Shown: positions 17,450 through 26,809 of the stretch, in pieces | Layout of the letters: each line of letters opens with the position of its first letter | How positions within the stretch are numbered: the first letter of the stretch is position 1 | Source: Mesorhizobium sp. ZC-5 | Lineage (GTDB): Bacteria > Pseudomonadota > Alphaproteobacteria > Rhizobiales > Rhizobiaceae | Length of the DNA: 64,000 bases | Assembly (NCBI RefSeq): GCF_025753855.1 | Contig: NZ_JAOWPT010000001.1 | Span: 399,001-463,000 of the forward strand | Direction: 5' to 3' | Made by a program: the position numbers and the translations under genes | The notes under the pieces: model-generated | Told to the model about the DNA's origin: nothing | Seen by the model: only the letters and a program-made list of their open reading frames with translations | Databases searched by the model: none

Positions 17450-20116
17450 ATGGATGAAGCACGCACGGTGAGGACCGCCTGTCCCTATTGCGGGGTGGGA
17501 TGCGGCGTGCTTGCGGAGGTCGCCGCGGACGGAGCGACAAGCGTTCGCGGCGACCCGGAGCATCCGGCCAATTTCGGCAAACTATGCTCGAAAGGGTCGG
17601 CGCTTGGCGAGACGATGGGCCTCGGCGGGCGTGTCCTGTCGCCGGAGATCTATGGCCGTAAAGCGGGATGGGACGCCGCGCTCGATCTCGTCGCGCGCCG
17701 CTTTTCCGAAACGATCGCGGCGCATGGACCGGATGCGGTCGCGTTCTACGTTTCCGGGCAATTGCTGACCGAGGATTATTACGTCGCCAACAAGCTGATG
17801 AAGGGTTTTGTCGGCTCCGGCAACATCGACACCAATTCCAGGCTGTGCATGGCTTCGTCGGTCGCCGGCCATCGGCGGGCCTTCGGCGAAGACATCGTGC
17901 CGGGCGTCTATGCGGATTTTGAGGAAGCCGATCTCGTCGTGCTGGTCGGTTCGAACACCGCGTGGTGCCATCCGATCCTGTTCCAGCGGCTGCTGGCCGC
18001 CCGGCGCGAACACGGCACCAAGATCGTGGTGATCGATCCCCGCCGCACCGCGACCGATTGCGACCTGCATCTGCCACTGAAACCGGGCACCGACGTGCTG
18101 CTTTTCAACGGGCTGCTGGCGCACCTCGCCCGCGCCGGCGCGCTGAACGCCGGCTACATCGCGGCGCATACGGCCGGATTCGATGCCGCATTGGCGCTCG
18201 CGCAAGCCGACGCGCCGGGCATCGGCCGGGTCGCCTCGGCCTGCGACGTCGACGCCGCTGATCTTCGCACTTTCTACGAGCTGTTCGCAGCGACGGACCG
18301 CACGGTCACTGTCTACAGCCAGGGCGTCAACCAGTCGGCGCATGGCACCGACAAGGTCAACGCCATCCTCAACTGCCATCTGGCGACAGGCCGCGTCGGC
18401 AAGCCAGGTATGGGGCCGTTCTCGGTCACCGGTCAGCCCAACGCCATGGGCGGGCGCGAGGTCGGCGGCCTGGCCAACCAGCTTGCCGCGCATATGGCAT
18501 TCGACGATCCGGGCGCTACCGAGCGCGTCGGCCGCTTCTGGAACGCTCCCGCCATCGCCAGCAGGCCCGGCCTGAAGGCCGTCGACATGTTCGACGCGGT
18601 GGCAGCCGGAGAGATCAAGGCGATCTGGATCATGGGCACCAATCCGGCGGTCAGCATGCCGGACGCCGCACGGGTGCGCGCTGGTCTCAAGGCCTGCGAC
18701 TTCGTCGTTGTCTCGGACGTCACCCGCACCGACACCACGCGCCATGCCGACGTGTTCCTGCCAGCGGCGGCGTGGGGCGAGAAGGACGGCACGGTGACGA
18801 ATTCGGAACGGCGCATCTCGCGCCAGCGCGGCTTCGCGCCGCTTCCCGGAGAGGCGCGGCCGGACTGGTGGATCGTCACGGAGGTGGCGCGCCGCATGGG
18901 ATTTGCCGATGCCTTCGCCTATGACCGGCCAGCCGCGATCTTCCGCGAGCACGCGGCGCTGTCGGCTTTGGAAAACGATGGCGCGCGGTTGTTTGATCTC
19001 GGCGGGCTGAAGGACATCTCCGACGATGAGTATGAAGCGCTTGCTCCAGTCACATGGCCCGCCCGCGCCGGGGCGTGTGAAGGCGCTGGCCGGCTGCTGG
19101 GCGACGGCCTCTTCCCGACAGCCGACGGTCGGGCGCGGTTCGTGCCGGTGCGCCAGGAGGGCCCTGCCCTGCCCGCAACGGCTGCGCATCCGCTCGTCCT
19201 CAACACCGGCCGCCTGCGCGACCAGTGGCACACGATGACCCGCACCGGCCAAGTCGCCCGACTGATGGCGCATGCGCCGGAGCCGGTGGTGGACATACAT
19301 CCGGCCGATGCGACGACGATGGGCATTGGCGAAGCGGATATCGCACGGCTCGACAGTCCCTTCGGCACGGCGCGCGCCCGCGTTCGCGTCAATTCCGGGC
19401 AACGCCGGGGCGAGGCGTTCCTGGCGATGCACTGGAGCGGTCATTTCGCGGCCGGCGCGGCAGCCGGGTCGCTGTCCAATCCGGCGACGGATCCGTTTTC
19501 TGGCCAACCCGAACTCAAGCACACGCCGCTACGCATCAGTCGTGAGGCGATGCGCTGGGCGGGTTTCCTGATCACCCGCCGCGATCTTCGCCCGACCGGT
19601 TTCATCCACTGGAGCCGGCGCGCGGTCGATGGCGGCTGGCTCTATGACCTGACCGGCCCCGAGCCGGTGGACCAGGGCATCCTGCTCGGTCAGCGGCTGC
19701 TCGATGGGGTTTCGCGCGGCGGGTTCACCGACTACCGCGACAAACGCGGTGCGCTCTACCGGGCGGCTGCGATCAATTTGTCGGGGGCGATCACCGACGC
19801 GCTGTTTGTTGGAACATCTGATGCAGCCGCGGAGCGCGACTGGCTGCTCTCGCTTCTTGCATCAGGACGGCCGCTAGAGCCGTCCGAGCGCCGGGCGCTG
19901 CTGTCAGGCCGGCCGCCGGTACCGATGGCGAGCGTCGGGCGCATCATCTGCTCCTGCTTCAATGTCGGCCTCAACCAGATCGTCGATGCGGCGACCGCCG
20001 GCTGCGCCAGTGTCGATGAGATAGGCCGGGCAGTGAAAGCCGGAACCAATTGCGGCTCTTGCCGCGCGGAAATCAGGGGAATTCTCGATGCAGGACGCCT
20101 CCAGGCTGCCGAGTGA
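17450..20116 (+). CDS. nasA: Assimilatory nitrate reductase catalytic subunit with C-terminal BFD-like domain
   Basis: An 888-residue molybdenum bis-MGD enzyme that reduces nitrate to nitrite in the cytoplasm. The N-terminal 4Fe-4S ligands are in ACPYCGVGCG. Molybdopterin-binding landmarks include CMASSVAGHRRAFG, GSNTAWCHPI, PFSVTGQPNAMGGREVGG and MGTNPAVS. Near the C terminus CSCF and CGSCRAE (about 838-875) form a BFD-like [2Fe-2S] domain, found in NasA/NarB forms that take electrons from a separate reductase. There is no signal peptide. The symbol is used differently between species (nasA or nasC), so the function is surer than the name. It overlaps the next gene by 29 bases. Confidence 0.94.
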   Translation: MDEARTVRTACPYCGVGCGVLAEVAADGATSVRGDPEHPANFGKLCSKGSALGETMGLGGRVLSPEIYGRKAGWDAALDLVARRFSETIAAHGPDAVAFYVSGQLLTEDYYVANKLMKGFVGSGNIDTNSRLCMASSVAGHRRAFGEDIVPGVYADFEEADLVVLVGSNTAWCHPILFQRLLAARREHGTKIVVIDPRRTATDCDLHLPLKPGTDVLLFNGLLAHLARAGALNAGYIAAHTAGFDAALALAQADAPGIGRVASACDVDAADLRTFYELFAATDRTVTVYSQGVNQSAHGTDKVNAILNCHLATGRVGKPGMGPFSVTGQPNAMGGREVGGLANQLAAHMAFDDPGATERVGRFWNAPAIASRPGLKAVDMFDAVAAGEIKAIWIMGTNPAVSMPDAARVRAGLKACDFVVVSDVTRTDTTRHADVFLPAAAWGEKDGTVTNSERRISRQRGFAPLPGEARPDWWIVTEVARRMGFADAFAYDRPAAIFREHAALSALENDGARLFDLGGLKDISDDEYEALAPVTWPARAGACEGAGRLLGDGLFPTADGRARFVPVRQEGPALPATAAHPLVLNTGRLRDQWHTMTRTGQVARLMAHAPEPVVDIHPADATTMGIGEADIARLDSPFGTARARVRVNSGQRRGEAFLAMHWSGHFAAGAAAGSLSNPATDPFSGQPELKHTPLRISREAMRWAGFLITRRDLRPTGFIHWSRRAVDGGWLYDLTGPEPVDQGILLGQRLLDGVSRGGFTDYRDKRGALYRAAAINLSGAITDALFVGTSDAAAERDWLLSLLASGRPLEPSERRALLSGRPPVPMASVGRIICSCFNVGLNQIVDAATAGCASVDEIGRAVKAGTNCGSCRAEIRGILDAGRLQAAE

Positions 20117-21332
20117 TCGCAGGACAGCGCGGATCGGCAAACTCGCCGTCCTGCCGGTGTTTCTGTCGCTGAAGGGCAAGCGCGCAGTCGTGGCCGGTGG
20201 GTCTGCCGCAGCGGCGTGGAAGGCGGAACTGCTTGCTGCGGCCGGAGCGCGGGTCGATCTCTACGCGCCCTTGGACGAGCTCTGCGACCTGTTTCAGGAC
20301 TTGATCGGCCACGCAGACCCTCAGATCGCCCATCACGATCGCCACTGGACCGCCGATATCCTCAACGGCGCAGCCATTGCGATCTGCGACGCGGCGAGTG
20401 ACGGCGAGGCCCAAGCCTTCTTCGGTGCGGCGCGGGTAGCCGGCGTGCCGGTCAATGTCATCGACCGGCCGGAATTCTGCCAGTTCCAGTTCGGCACCAT
20501 CGTCAATCGTTCGCCTGTGGTGGTGGGCGTGTCGACCGCCGGCGCATCGCCCATTCTCGGTCAGGCGATCCGCCGCCGGATAGAGACGCTGCTGCCGGCA
20601 AGCCTTGGGGCATGGGCTTCGCTAGCTGAGACAATCCGTGGCGCGGTCATGGCTCGGCTTGACGCGGGCGCGCAACGGCGCAACTTCTGGGAGCGCTTCT
20701 CCGATCGCGCCTTCGGTGCCGCGCCGACGGTGAATGACGAGCACGAGTTGACGCGCAATATCGATCGTATCTCTGTCGATCGAGGCTCCACCATCGGCCG
20801 CGTCACGCTCGTCGGTGCAGGACCTGGCGATGCCGAACTGCTCACGCTCAAGGCAGTGCGCGCGCTTCAGGCGGCGGATATCATCCTGTTCGACGATCTT
20901 GTCTCTGACGAGGTGCTGGAACTTGCCCGTCGAGAAGCGGCGCGCATAATGGTGGGAAACCCCAGTGGGCACAAAAACCGTCGCCACGAAGACATCACCG
21001 ATCTGATGGTGAAGCTCGCCAAGGCCGGCAAGCGCGTCATTCGGCTGGAATCGGGCGAGCCGATGAGCGCCTACCGGGCTAACGGGGAAATTGAACGCCT
21101 CAAGGCCGAAGGCATCCCGGTCGACGTGGTGCCGGGCATTACTTTTCGGAATATGTCCAATGCTCGCCTCATCGCTTCCGGTAGGGCGCGACAGCCGTTC
21201 GCGAATGCGGGAGCGTCTCAAATCGCAGACGCTTCGGATGGAACCAATCGACCGCTATGCGGCATTCATCAAACGATGCCGCCGCCCCCCGAAGCCACCG
21301 CCGGTCGTTCGCCCGCGACCTTCTTGCGGTAG
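20088..21332 (+). pseudogene. cysG: Siroheme synthase cysG with decayed, truncated methyltransferase half
   Basis: Normal CysG makes siroheme from uroporphyrinogen III and is about 460-480 residues. Here residues 1-215 are a recognisable precorrin-2 dehydrogenase/ferrochelatase domain (VVAGGSAAAAWKAELL, VSTAGASPILGQ). The uroporphyrinogen methyltransferase domain starts normally (VTLVGAGPGDAELLTLKAVR) but then shows LESGEPMSAYRANGEIE where LKGGDP...FGRAGEE is expected. Homology stops at VVPGIT (about 21143). The remaining 62 residues are not CysG and run antisense into rhaI. Roughly 100-120 residues of the SAM-binding domain are missing. The first domain might still work like SirC/Met8p. NirB needs siroheme, so another methyltransferase must exist elsewhere. 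The start overlaps the reductase gene. Confidence 0.8.
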
Positions 21333-22561
21333 CCGCTGGCGCGGTAAGCCGCGATCGGGTCGATGGCACCTCCTGCCTGCAGTCGCGCCATGGCGAGAAT
21401 GGGTTCGATATCGGTACGAAACGCGACTTTGAGCGTTTGTGTCGCCAAAAGCGCATCGTTGTCGTCCTGGTAACCGGCCAATGCCTCGCGGTCGACCAGC
21501 AATGCCGCGCCATAGGCGCGCAGCACCTCCACCGCCGACAGCATCAAGCTCTCGATTGGATCGGTGACATTGTGGCTTTGGTCGAGCATATGCGCCGGAT
21601 TGAAACCCTCCACCTTGTTGAGTTCCGCGTCGACAAGCTCGTTGAAGACGAGGAACAGCCGGTAGGGATCAATCGAGCCGGCATCGAGGTCGTCGTCGCC
21701 ATATTTGGAATCGTTGAAGTGGAAGCCGCCGAGTTTTTTGAACTGGATCAGGCGCGACACGATCATCTCGATGTTGACGTTCGGCGCATGGTGACCGAGG
21801 TCGACGAGGCAAAAAGCCTTCGGGCCGAGTTCCTGCGCGATGATGTAGTTGGTGCCCCAGTCCTGCACGACGGTCGAATAGAAGGCCGGCTCGTACATCT
21901 TGTGCTCGGTAAACAGCCGCCAGTCGGCGGGCAATTGGGAATAAATCTCGCGCATTGAATCAAGATAACGCTCGAAGGCCTTGGCGAAATTGACCTGGCC
22001 CGGAAAATTCGAGCCGTCGCCGATCCACACCGTCAGCGCCCTGGAACCGAGCGTCCTGCCTATTTCGATGCATTCGAGGTTGTGCTCGACCGCCTGCTTG
22101 CGCGTGTCGACGTCGGCATGGCTGAGCGAACCATATCTGTAGGAGAGCGCCTGATCCTTGGCGTCGGCGAAAGTGTTCGAATTCATCGCGTCGAAGCCGA
22201 GCCCGAAACGCGACGCAGCCTGCTTCAGCCGCTTGGGATCAGCCTTGTCCCAGGGGATGTGCAGCGAGACGGTAGGCGTCGCGCGTGTCAACTGCTGGAT
22301 GACGGCGCAATCCTCGATCTTGTCGAAAATGTCGCGCGGCTCGCCGTCGCCAGGAAAGCGCGCGAAACGCGTGCCCCCGGTGCCCATACCCCAGGACGGG
22401 ATCGCGACGTGGAAGGCGGCCATCTTGTCGCGGATGTCGTCGATCGAGATGCCGCGCCGGTCGAGCCGTTCGCCGAGCGTCTCGTAGTCGCGCCTCAGGT
22501 CAGCCTGCCGCTCCGCATTGTGCTTCTCCACCAGATCGGCGGAAATGATTGTCTCGCTCAT
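21269..22561 (-). CDS. rhaI: L-rhamnose isomerase (RhaI type)
   Basis: A 430-residue sugar isomerase of the xylose-isomerase-like TIM-barrel superfamily (Pseudomonas/rhizobial RhaI rather than E. coli RhaA). It converts L-rhamnose to L-rhamnulose. Metal and substrate residues lie in SLHIPWDK, TEHKMYEPAFYST, CLVDLGHHAPNVNIE and GFHFNDSKYGDDDLD. I chose the ATG at 22561 because GGGGAGGAACC stands directly before it. It follows rhaD by 29 bases in the same direction. Its 3' end overlaps the truncated cysG on the other strand by 64 bases. Confidence 0.94.
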   Translation of the reverse strand: MSETIISADLVEKHNAERQADLRRDYETLGERLDRRGISIDDIRDKMAAFHVAIPSWGMGTGGTRFARFPGDGEPRDIFDKIEDCAVIQQLTRATPTVSLHIPWDKADPKRLKQAASRFGLGFDAMNSNTFADAKDQALSYRYGSLSHADVDTRKQAVEHNLECIEIGRTLGSRALTVWIGDGSNFPGQVNFAKAFERYLDSMREIYSQLPADWRLFTEHKMYEPAFYSTVVQDWGTNYIIAQELGPKAFCLVDLGHHAPNVNIEMIVSRLIQFKKLGGFHFNDSKYGDDDLDAGSIDPYRLFLVFNELVDAELNKVEGFNPAHMLDQSHNVTDPIESLMLSAVEVLRAYGAALLVDREALAGYQDDNDALLATQTLKVAFRTDIEPILAMARLQAGGAIDPIAAYRASGYRKKVAGERPAVASGGGGIV

Positions 22562-22590
22562 GGTTCCTCCCCGGGCGACCGGTCGTGTGC

Positions 22591-24693
22591 TCACCGCGTA
22601 AAGCTTTGCGCATTCCCGGCATCGACGTTCAGTATGTTACCCGTCGATTTGGCAGAAAACTCCGAAGCGAAGAAATAGACAGCCTCGGCGATGTCTTCCG
22701 GAAATACCGAGCGCTTCAGCATAGAACGCGAGCGGTAGTGTTCCTCCAGGTCGTCGGTCGACATCTTGTAGGCGGCGGCGCGCTGTTCCTTCCACTCGCC
22801 GGTCCAGATCTTCGATCCACGCAGCACCGCATCCGGGTTTACGACATTGACCCTGATCTGCTCCTCCGCCCCTTCGAGCGCTAGGCAGCGGGCAAGATGA
22901 ATCTCGGCTGCCTTGGCCGTGCAATAGGCGGCCGCGTTGGGCGAAGCGGCAAGGCCGTTCTTGGAGGCAACGAAGACGACATTGCCGCCGATGTCCTGCG
23001 CACGGAATAACCGGAATGCCTCGCGGCTGACCAAAAAGTAGCCTGTCGCGAGGATGTCCATGTTCTTGTTCCAAAGCGCCAGCGTGGTGTCCTCAATGGG
23101 AGCTGAGGAGGCGAGGCCGGCGTTGGACACCAGAATATCGATGCCACCGAACTCGACCGCAATATCGGCAAAGCCGCCGATCACCGCGTCCTCTTTGGTC
23201 ACGTCGACTTTCGCCGAGCGCACGAAGTCGGCTCCGAAGCGTTTACCTAGTTCGTCACTTGCGGCCGCCAGCGCCTGATCGTCGATGTCGGCAAGGACCA
23301 CGCATGCCCCTTCGCCGAGCAGTTTCGTCGCGGTAGCGCGGCCGATGCCGCCGGCGCCGCCGGTAACCAGCGCGATCCTGCCAGCCAGCGACTTAGGCTT
23401 CGGCAGCCGCTGCAGCTTCAAATCCTCAAGCAGCCAGTATTCGATGTCGAAAGCTTCCTGCTCCGGCAGACCGACATAGGAGGAAGCAGTCGAAGCGCCG
23501 CGCATCACGTTGATGGCATTCACGTAGAACTCGCCCGAGACCCGCGCCGTCGCCTTGTCGCCGGCGAAGGTGAACATGCCGACCCCCGGCATCAGATAAA
23601 CCACCGCGTTCGGATCGCGCACCGGCGGCGAACCCGCATGTTTGCAGCGGTCGTAATAGGCCTGGTAGTCCGCGCGATAAGCGGTGATGTCTTCCGGCAG
23701 TCTTGCGATCACCGCATCGACATCAGGCTTTGCCGGGTCGAACTCGATCAACAGCGGCCGGATTTTCGTGCGCAGGAAATGGTCGGGACAGGAGGTACCC
23801 AGCGGAGCGAGCGACCGCAACTCCGTGGAATTCACGAATTCCAGCACGGCCGCGGAGTCGTCGAAATGGCCGATCTTGCGACTGGTCTTGGAGATCAGGC
23901 CACGGATTTTCGGCATCAGCCGCGCTGCGATGGCGCGCCGTTCCGCAGGCTCCAGCGCCTTCACCGCTTCTCCGCCGAAGATCGCCTTGCCGGCGCTCTC
24001 CTTCTCGAACCATTCCATCGCCTGGTTGATGACCAAGATGGTGGTCTCATAGCATTCCTTCTGCGTGTCGCCCCAGGTGAAGAGGCCGTGGCTTTCCAGG
24101 ATCGCACCCTTGGCTTCGGGGTTGTCCTTGCAGAACTTTTCCAGCCAGAGCCCGAGCTCGAAGCCCGGCCGCTTCCACGGCAGCCAGCCGATCGCATCGC
24201 CGAAAATCTCCCTGGTTAATTCCTTCGAGTTCTCCGCTGCCGCAATCGCAATGATCGCGTCGGGATGCATGTGGTCGACATGGGCGCGCGGCACATAAGC
24301 ATGCAGCGGTGTATCGATCGACGCCGCGCGCGGGTTCAAGTTGAACGTGCAGTGGGGGAGGTAGCCCACCATCTCGTCCTCGTGTTCGACGCCGCGATAG
24401 AGGCCTTTCAGCGCCTTCAACTTGTCCATGTAAAGCGTCGCGAAACCGTCGAGCTTGATCAAGGCGCTGTCGCCGCCGGAACCCTTCACCCACAGCACCT
24501 CGACCTCTTCGCCGGTCAGCGGGTCTTTCTGCCGGACCTTCGAGGACGTGTTGCCGCCGCCGTAGTTGGTAACGCGCTTGTCGGAGCCGAGCGTATTGGA
24601 GCGGTAGACCAGGCGTTCTGGTTCGCTGAGACCGGCGGCTTTTTCGTCGTTCCAAAGATTGGCGAGGCGCGCGGGGCTGCGCTTGTCGAGCAT
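22591..24693 (-). CDS. rhaD: Bifunctional rhamnulose-1-phosphate aldolase / short-chain alcohol dehydrogenase
   Basis: A 700-residue fusion. The N-terminal half (about 1-400) is a class II aldolase/adducin domain that would cut L-rhamnulose 1-phosphate to dihydroxyacetone phosphate and L-lactaldehyde; GGGNTS and the metal site HADPDHMHPDAI-like region are present as HVDHMHPDAI. The C-terminal part (about 430-700) is a short-chain dehydrogenase with TGGAGGIGRAT and YCTAKAAE, to oxidise or reduce lactaldehyde. The start at 24693 follows a GGGAGG ribosome site; the frame extends upstream into the operator region. This domain fusion is typical of rhizobial rha loci. Confidence 0.93.
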   Translation of the reverse strand: MLDKRSPARLANLWNDEKAAGLSEPERLVYRSNTLGSDKRVTNYGGGNTSSKVRQKDPLTGEEVEVLWVKGSGGDSALIKLDGFATLYMDKLKALKGLYRGVEHEDEMVGYLPHCTFNLNPRAASIDTPLHAYVPRAHVDHMHPDAIIAIAAAENSKELTREIFGDAIGWLPWKRPGFELGLWLEKFCKDNPEAKGAILESHGLFTWGDTQKECYETTILVINQAMEWFEKESAGKAIFGGEAVKALEPAERRAIAARLMPKIRGLISKTSRKIGHFDDSAAVLEFVNSTELRSLAPLGTSCPDHFLRTKIRPLLIEFDPAKPDVDAVIARLPEDITAYRADYQAYYDRCKHAGSPPVRDPNAVVYLMPGVGMFTFAGDKATARVSGEFYVNAINVMRGASTASSYVGLPEQEAFDIEYWLLEDLKLQRLPKPKSLAGRIALVTGGAGGIGRATATKLLGEGACVVLADIDDQALAAASDELGKRFGADFVRSAKVDVTKEDAVIGGFADIAVEFGGIDILVSNAGLASSAPIEDTTLALWNKNMDILATGYFLVSREAFRLFRAQDIGGNVVFVASKNGLAASPNAAAYCTAKAAEIHLARCLALEGAEEQIRVNVVNPDAVLRGSKIWTGEWKEQRAAAYKMSTDDLEEHYRSRSMLKRSVFPEDIAEAVYFFASEFSAKSTGNILNVDAGNAQSFTR

Positions 24694-24768
24694 CGGTGAA
24701 ACCTCCCTTAGAACCGCGCCAATGGCGATCGCATCGTTTTCGGCAAGATCACACCCCGATAGGCGCAT

Positions 24769-24839
24769 GTCAATCACAAACGATCAAAACCAATCGTATC
24801 GCGCTGCAAAATGAGAAATTTTGATCGGAAATGATTGAC
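24769..24839. promoter_or_regulatory. RhaR operator candidate: long interrupted inverted repeat
   Basis: Between the divergent rhaD and rhaR starts, the arms 24769-24789 and 24819-24839 are inverted copies. GTCAATCA and CGATCAAAA are shared exactly and separated by four unmatched bases in each arm. A 71-base symmetrical site between two divergent sugar genes fits an operator for the DeoR-type regulator RhaR controlling both directions. Confidence 0.68.
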
Positions 24840-24883
24840 ACTTGTTGCGCAGGATGCCTAGATGGCAATGCACGGGAGGAACC

Positions 24884-25696
24884 ATGCACGAAAAAGAGCG
24901 CCATCGCCTGATCCTGTCCGCCGTCCAGGAAAAGCCTGTGGTAACGGTGCAGGAGATGGTCGACCTGACGGAATCCTCCGAGGCGACGATCCGGCGCGAT
25001 ATTGCCGCCCTGCATGTGCAGAAGCGCCTTCGCCGGGTGCGCGGAGGCGCCGAGGCGATCTCGCCGCCTCAGTTTGTAGGCCTTGCCGGTAGGCCATTTT
25101 CGGTCAATGAAACCCTTCACGCTTCGCAGAAGCGAGCTATCGCCCGCGAGGCGGTCGATCTGTGCAAGGATGGCGAGCCGATCATCATCAATGGCGGCAC
25201 CACCACCTTCCAGATGGTGCATTTCCTGACCGGCCGCCGCATGCCGATCTTCACCAATTCGTTCCCGATCGCGGAACACCTGCTGAAGCACTCCAAGAAC
25301 ACCGTGATGCTGTCGGGGGGCACGATCTACCGCGAGCAGAACATCATCCTGTCGCCCTTCGAGAACGACGTGACGCGCAATTTCTACGCGCGGCGCATGT
25401 TCATGGGTGCTCAGGGACTCGGGCCTCTCGGCCTGATGGAGGCCGACCCGCTGCTCATCCAGGCCGAGCAGAAGCTGATTGACCAGGCCGACGAACTTGT
25501 CGTGCTCATCGATTCCTCGAAGTTCCGCCTGCGCTCCAGTCTCATCCTGTGCGGACTGTCGCGGATCGCGACAGTCATCACCGACGAAGGGATCGAGGAT
25601 CGCGAGGCGAAGATGCTGGAGACGGCAGGAATTTCGCTGATCGTCGCGCGCAAGTCCGCCGCGGTCGCAAAGGAGGAATCTTCGCTGCAGGCATAG
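24884..25696 (+). CDS. rhaR: DeoR-family transcriptional regulator of rhamnose genes
   Basis: A 270-residue DeoR-type repressor. The N-terminal winged helix-turn-helix (about 1-58) includes VQEMVDLTESSEATIRRDIA, and the C-terminal DeoRC sensor domain (about 75-250) has IINGGTTTFQM and the GAQGLGPLGLM region for binding a phosphorylated sugar. The start at 24884 follows GGGAGGA; upstream codons are not protein-like. It is divergent from rhaD and first in the import operon, so it probably represses both until rhamnose is present. Confidence 0.92.
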   Translation: MHEKERHRLILSAVQEKPVVTVQEMVDLTESSEATIRRDIAALHVQKRLRRVRGGAEAISPPQFVGLAGRPFSVNETLHASQKRAIAREAVDLCKDGEPIIINGGTTTFQMVHFLTGRRMPIFTNSFPIAEHLLKHSKNTVMLSGGTIYREQNIILSPFENDVTRNFYARRMFMGAQGLGPLGLMEADPLLIQAEQKLIDQADELVVLIDSSKFRLRSSLILCGLSRIATVITDEGIEDREAKMLETAGISLIVARKSAAVAKEESSLQA

Positions 25697-25747
25697 CCTG
25701 TGGTGCTGATGGGAATAGGAATACAACCGCTCAAAGGGAGGAAATCG

Positions 25748-26743
25748 ATGAGCTTGTTCAAGAAATTGATGATGACGGCCGCACTTTCCGTCGCGATGTT
25801 GGCGACGGCGGCCAATGCTGAACCAATCAAAATTGGCCTGGTGGTGAAGTCGCTCGGCAACGGCTTCTTCGACGCCGCCAACAAGGGCGCGCAGGAAGCC
25901 GCCAAGGAGATCGGCGACGTCGAAGTGATCTACACCGGCCCGACCTCAGCCACCGCCGAAGGCCAGATCGAGATCATCAACTCGCTGGTCGCCCAGCAGG
26001 TCAATGCGATCGCCATTTCCGCCAACGATCCGGACGCGCTGGTTCCGGCGCTGAAGAAAGCGATGGATCGCGGCATCACCGTGATTTCGTGGGACTCCGG
26101 CGTTGCACAGGAAGGTCGTCAGGTCCACCTCAACCCCTCCGACACCAACCTGATCGGCGAGACGATCATCAAGCTCGCGGCTGACCACCTGCCAGAAGGC
26201 GGCGATGTCGCGATCCTGTCGGCGTCTTCCACCGCCACCAACCAGAATGCCTGGATCGAGGCGGCCAAGAAGGTGTTGCCGGAGAAGTTCCCGAAGATCA
26301 ATCTCGTCGCCACAGTTTACGGCGACGACGACTCGGTGAAGTCGACCAACGAGGCCAAGGGCCTGATCTCGTCCCATCCGAACCTGAAGGCGATCATCGC
26401 ACCCACCACGGTCGGCGTCGTCGCCGCGGCGCAGGTGGTGACCGACCAAAACCTGATCGGCAAGATCAACGTCACCGGTCTTGCGCTGCCGTCGGAATTC
26501 AAGAAATTCATCGACAACGGCTCCAGCCAGGCCGTCGCGCTCTGGAATCCAATCGACCTCGGCTATTCCGCCGTGCAGATATCGCATCAGTTGGCGACCA
26601 AGAAGGTAGAGGCAAAACCGGGCACCACCATCTCGATTGGCCGCGTCGGATCAATCACGCTCGACGACACCAATTCGGCTGCAATGGCTGCGCCCTTCCA
26701 GTTCGACAAGAGCAACATCGAGGAATTCTCGAAGATCTACTGA
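25748..26743 (+). CDS. rhaS: Rhamnose ABC transporter, periplasmic binding protein
   Basis: A 331-residue periplasmic sugar-binding protein (Peripla_BP_4 family). The signal peptide (about 1-24) ends in ATAANA. The mature part begins EPIKIGLVVKSLGNGFFDA, the typical first strand and helix of this family, and contains ISANDPDALVPALKKAMDRG. The ATG at 25748 follows GGGAGG. Assignment to rhamnose comes from the neighbouring rhaT, P, Q, K, D and I. A terminator-like hairpin follows the gene. Confidence 0.93.
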   Translation: MSLFKKLMMTAALSVAMLATAANAEPIKIGLVVKSLGNGFFDAANKGAQEAAKEIGDVEVIYTGPTSATAEGQIEIINSLVAQQVNAIAISANDPDALVPALKKAMDRGITVISWDSGVAQEGRQVHLNPSDTNLIGETIIKLAADHLPEGGDVAILSASSTATNQNAWIEAAKKVLPEKFPKINLVATVYGDDDSVKSTNEAKGLISSHPNLKAIIAPTTVGVVAAAQVVTDQNLIGKINVTGLALPSEFKKFIDNGSSQAVALWNPIDLGYSAVQISHQLATKKVEAKPGTTISIGRVGSITLDDTNSAAMAAPFQFDKSNIEEFSKIY

Positions 26744-26762
26744 TCTCGGGCTATTCTCAACG

Positions 26763-26791
26763 GTGCGGCGGGCTCGTTCCGCCGCACTTTT
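26763..26791 (+). terminator. Partial terminator between rhaS and rhaT
   Basis: GTGCGGCGG (26763-26771) pairs perfectly with CCGCCGCAC (26779-26787) around a seven-base loop, followed by TTTT. Placed after the binding-protein gene, it would let rhaS be made in excess over the membrane components, as in many sugar ABC operons. Confidence 0.7.
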
Positions 26792-26809
26792 CGACCCATC
26801 GGGGCGGAT

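Noticed and set aside
21212-21233. Seven-pair hairpin after the cysG break
   Set aside because: AGCGTCT/AGACGCT is short and has no T tract in either direction, so it is not a convincing rhaI or cysG terminator.
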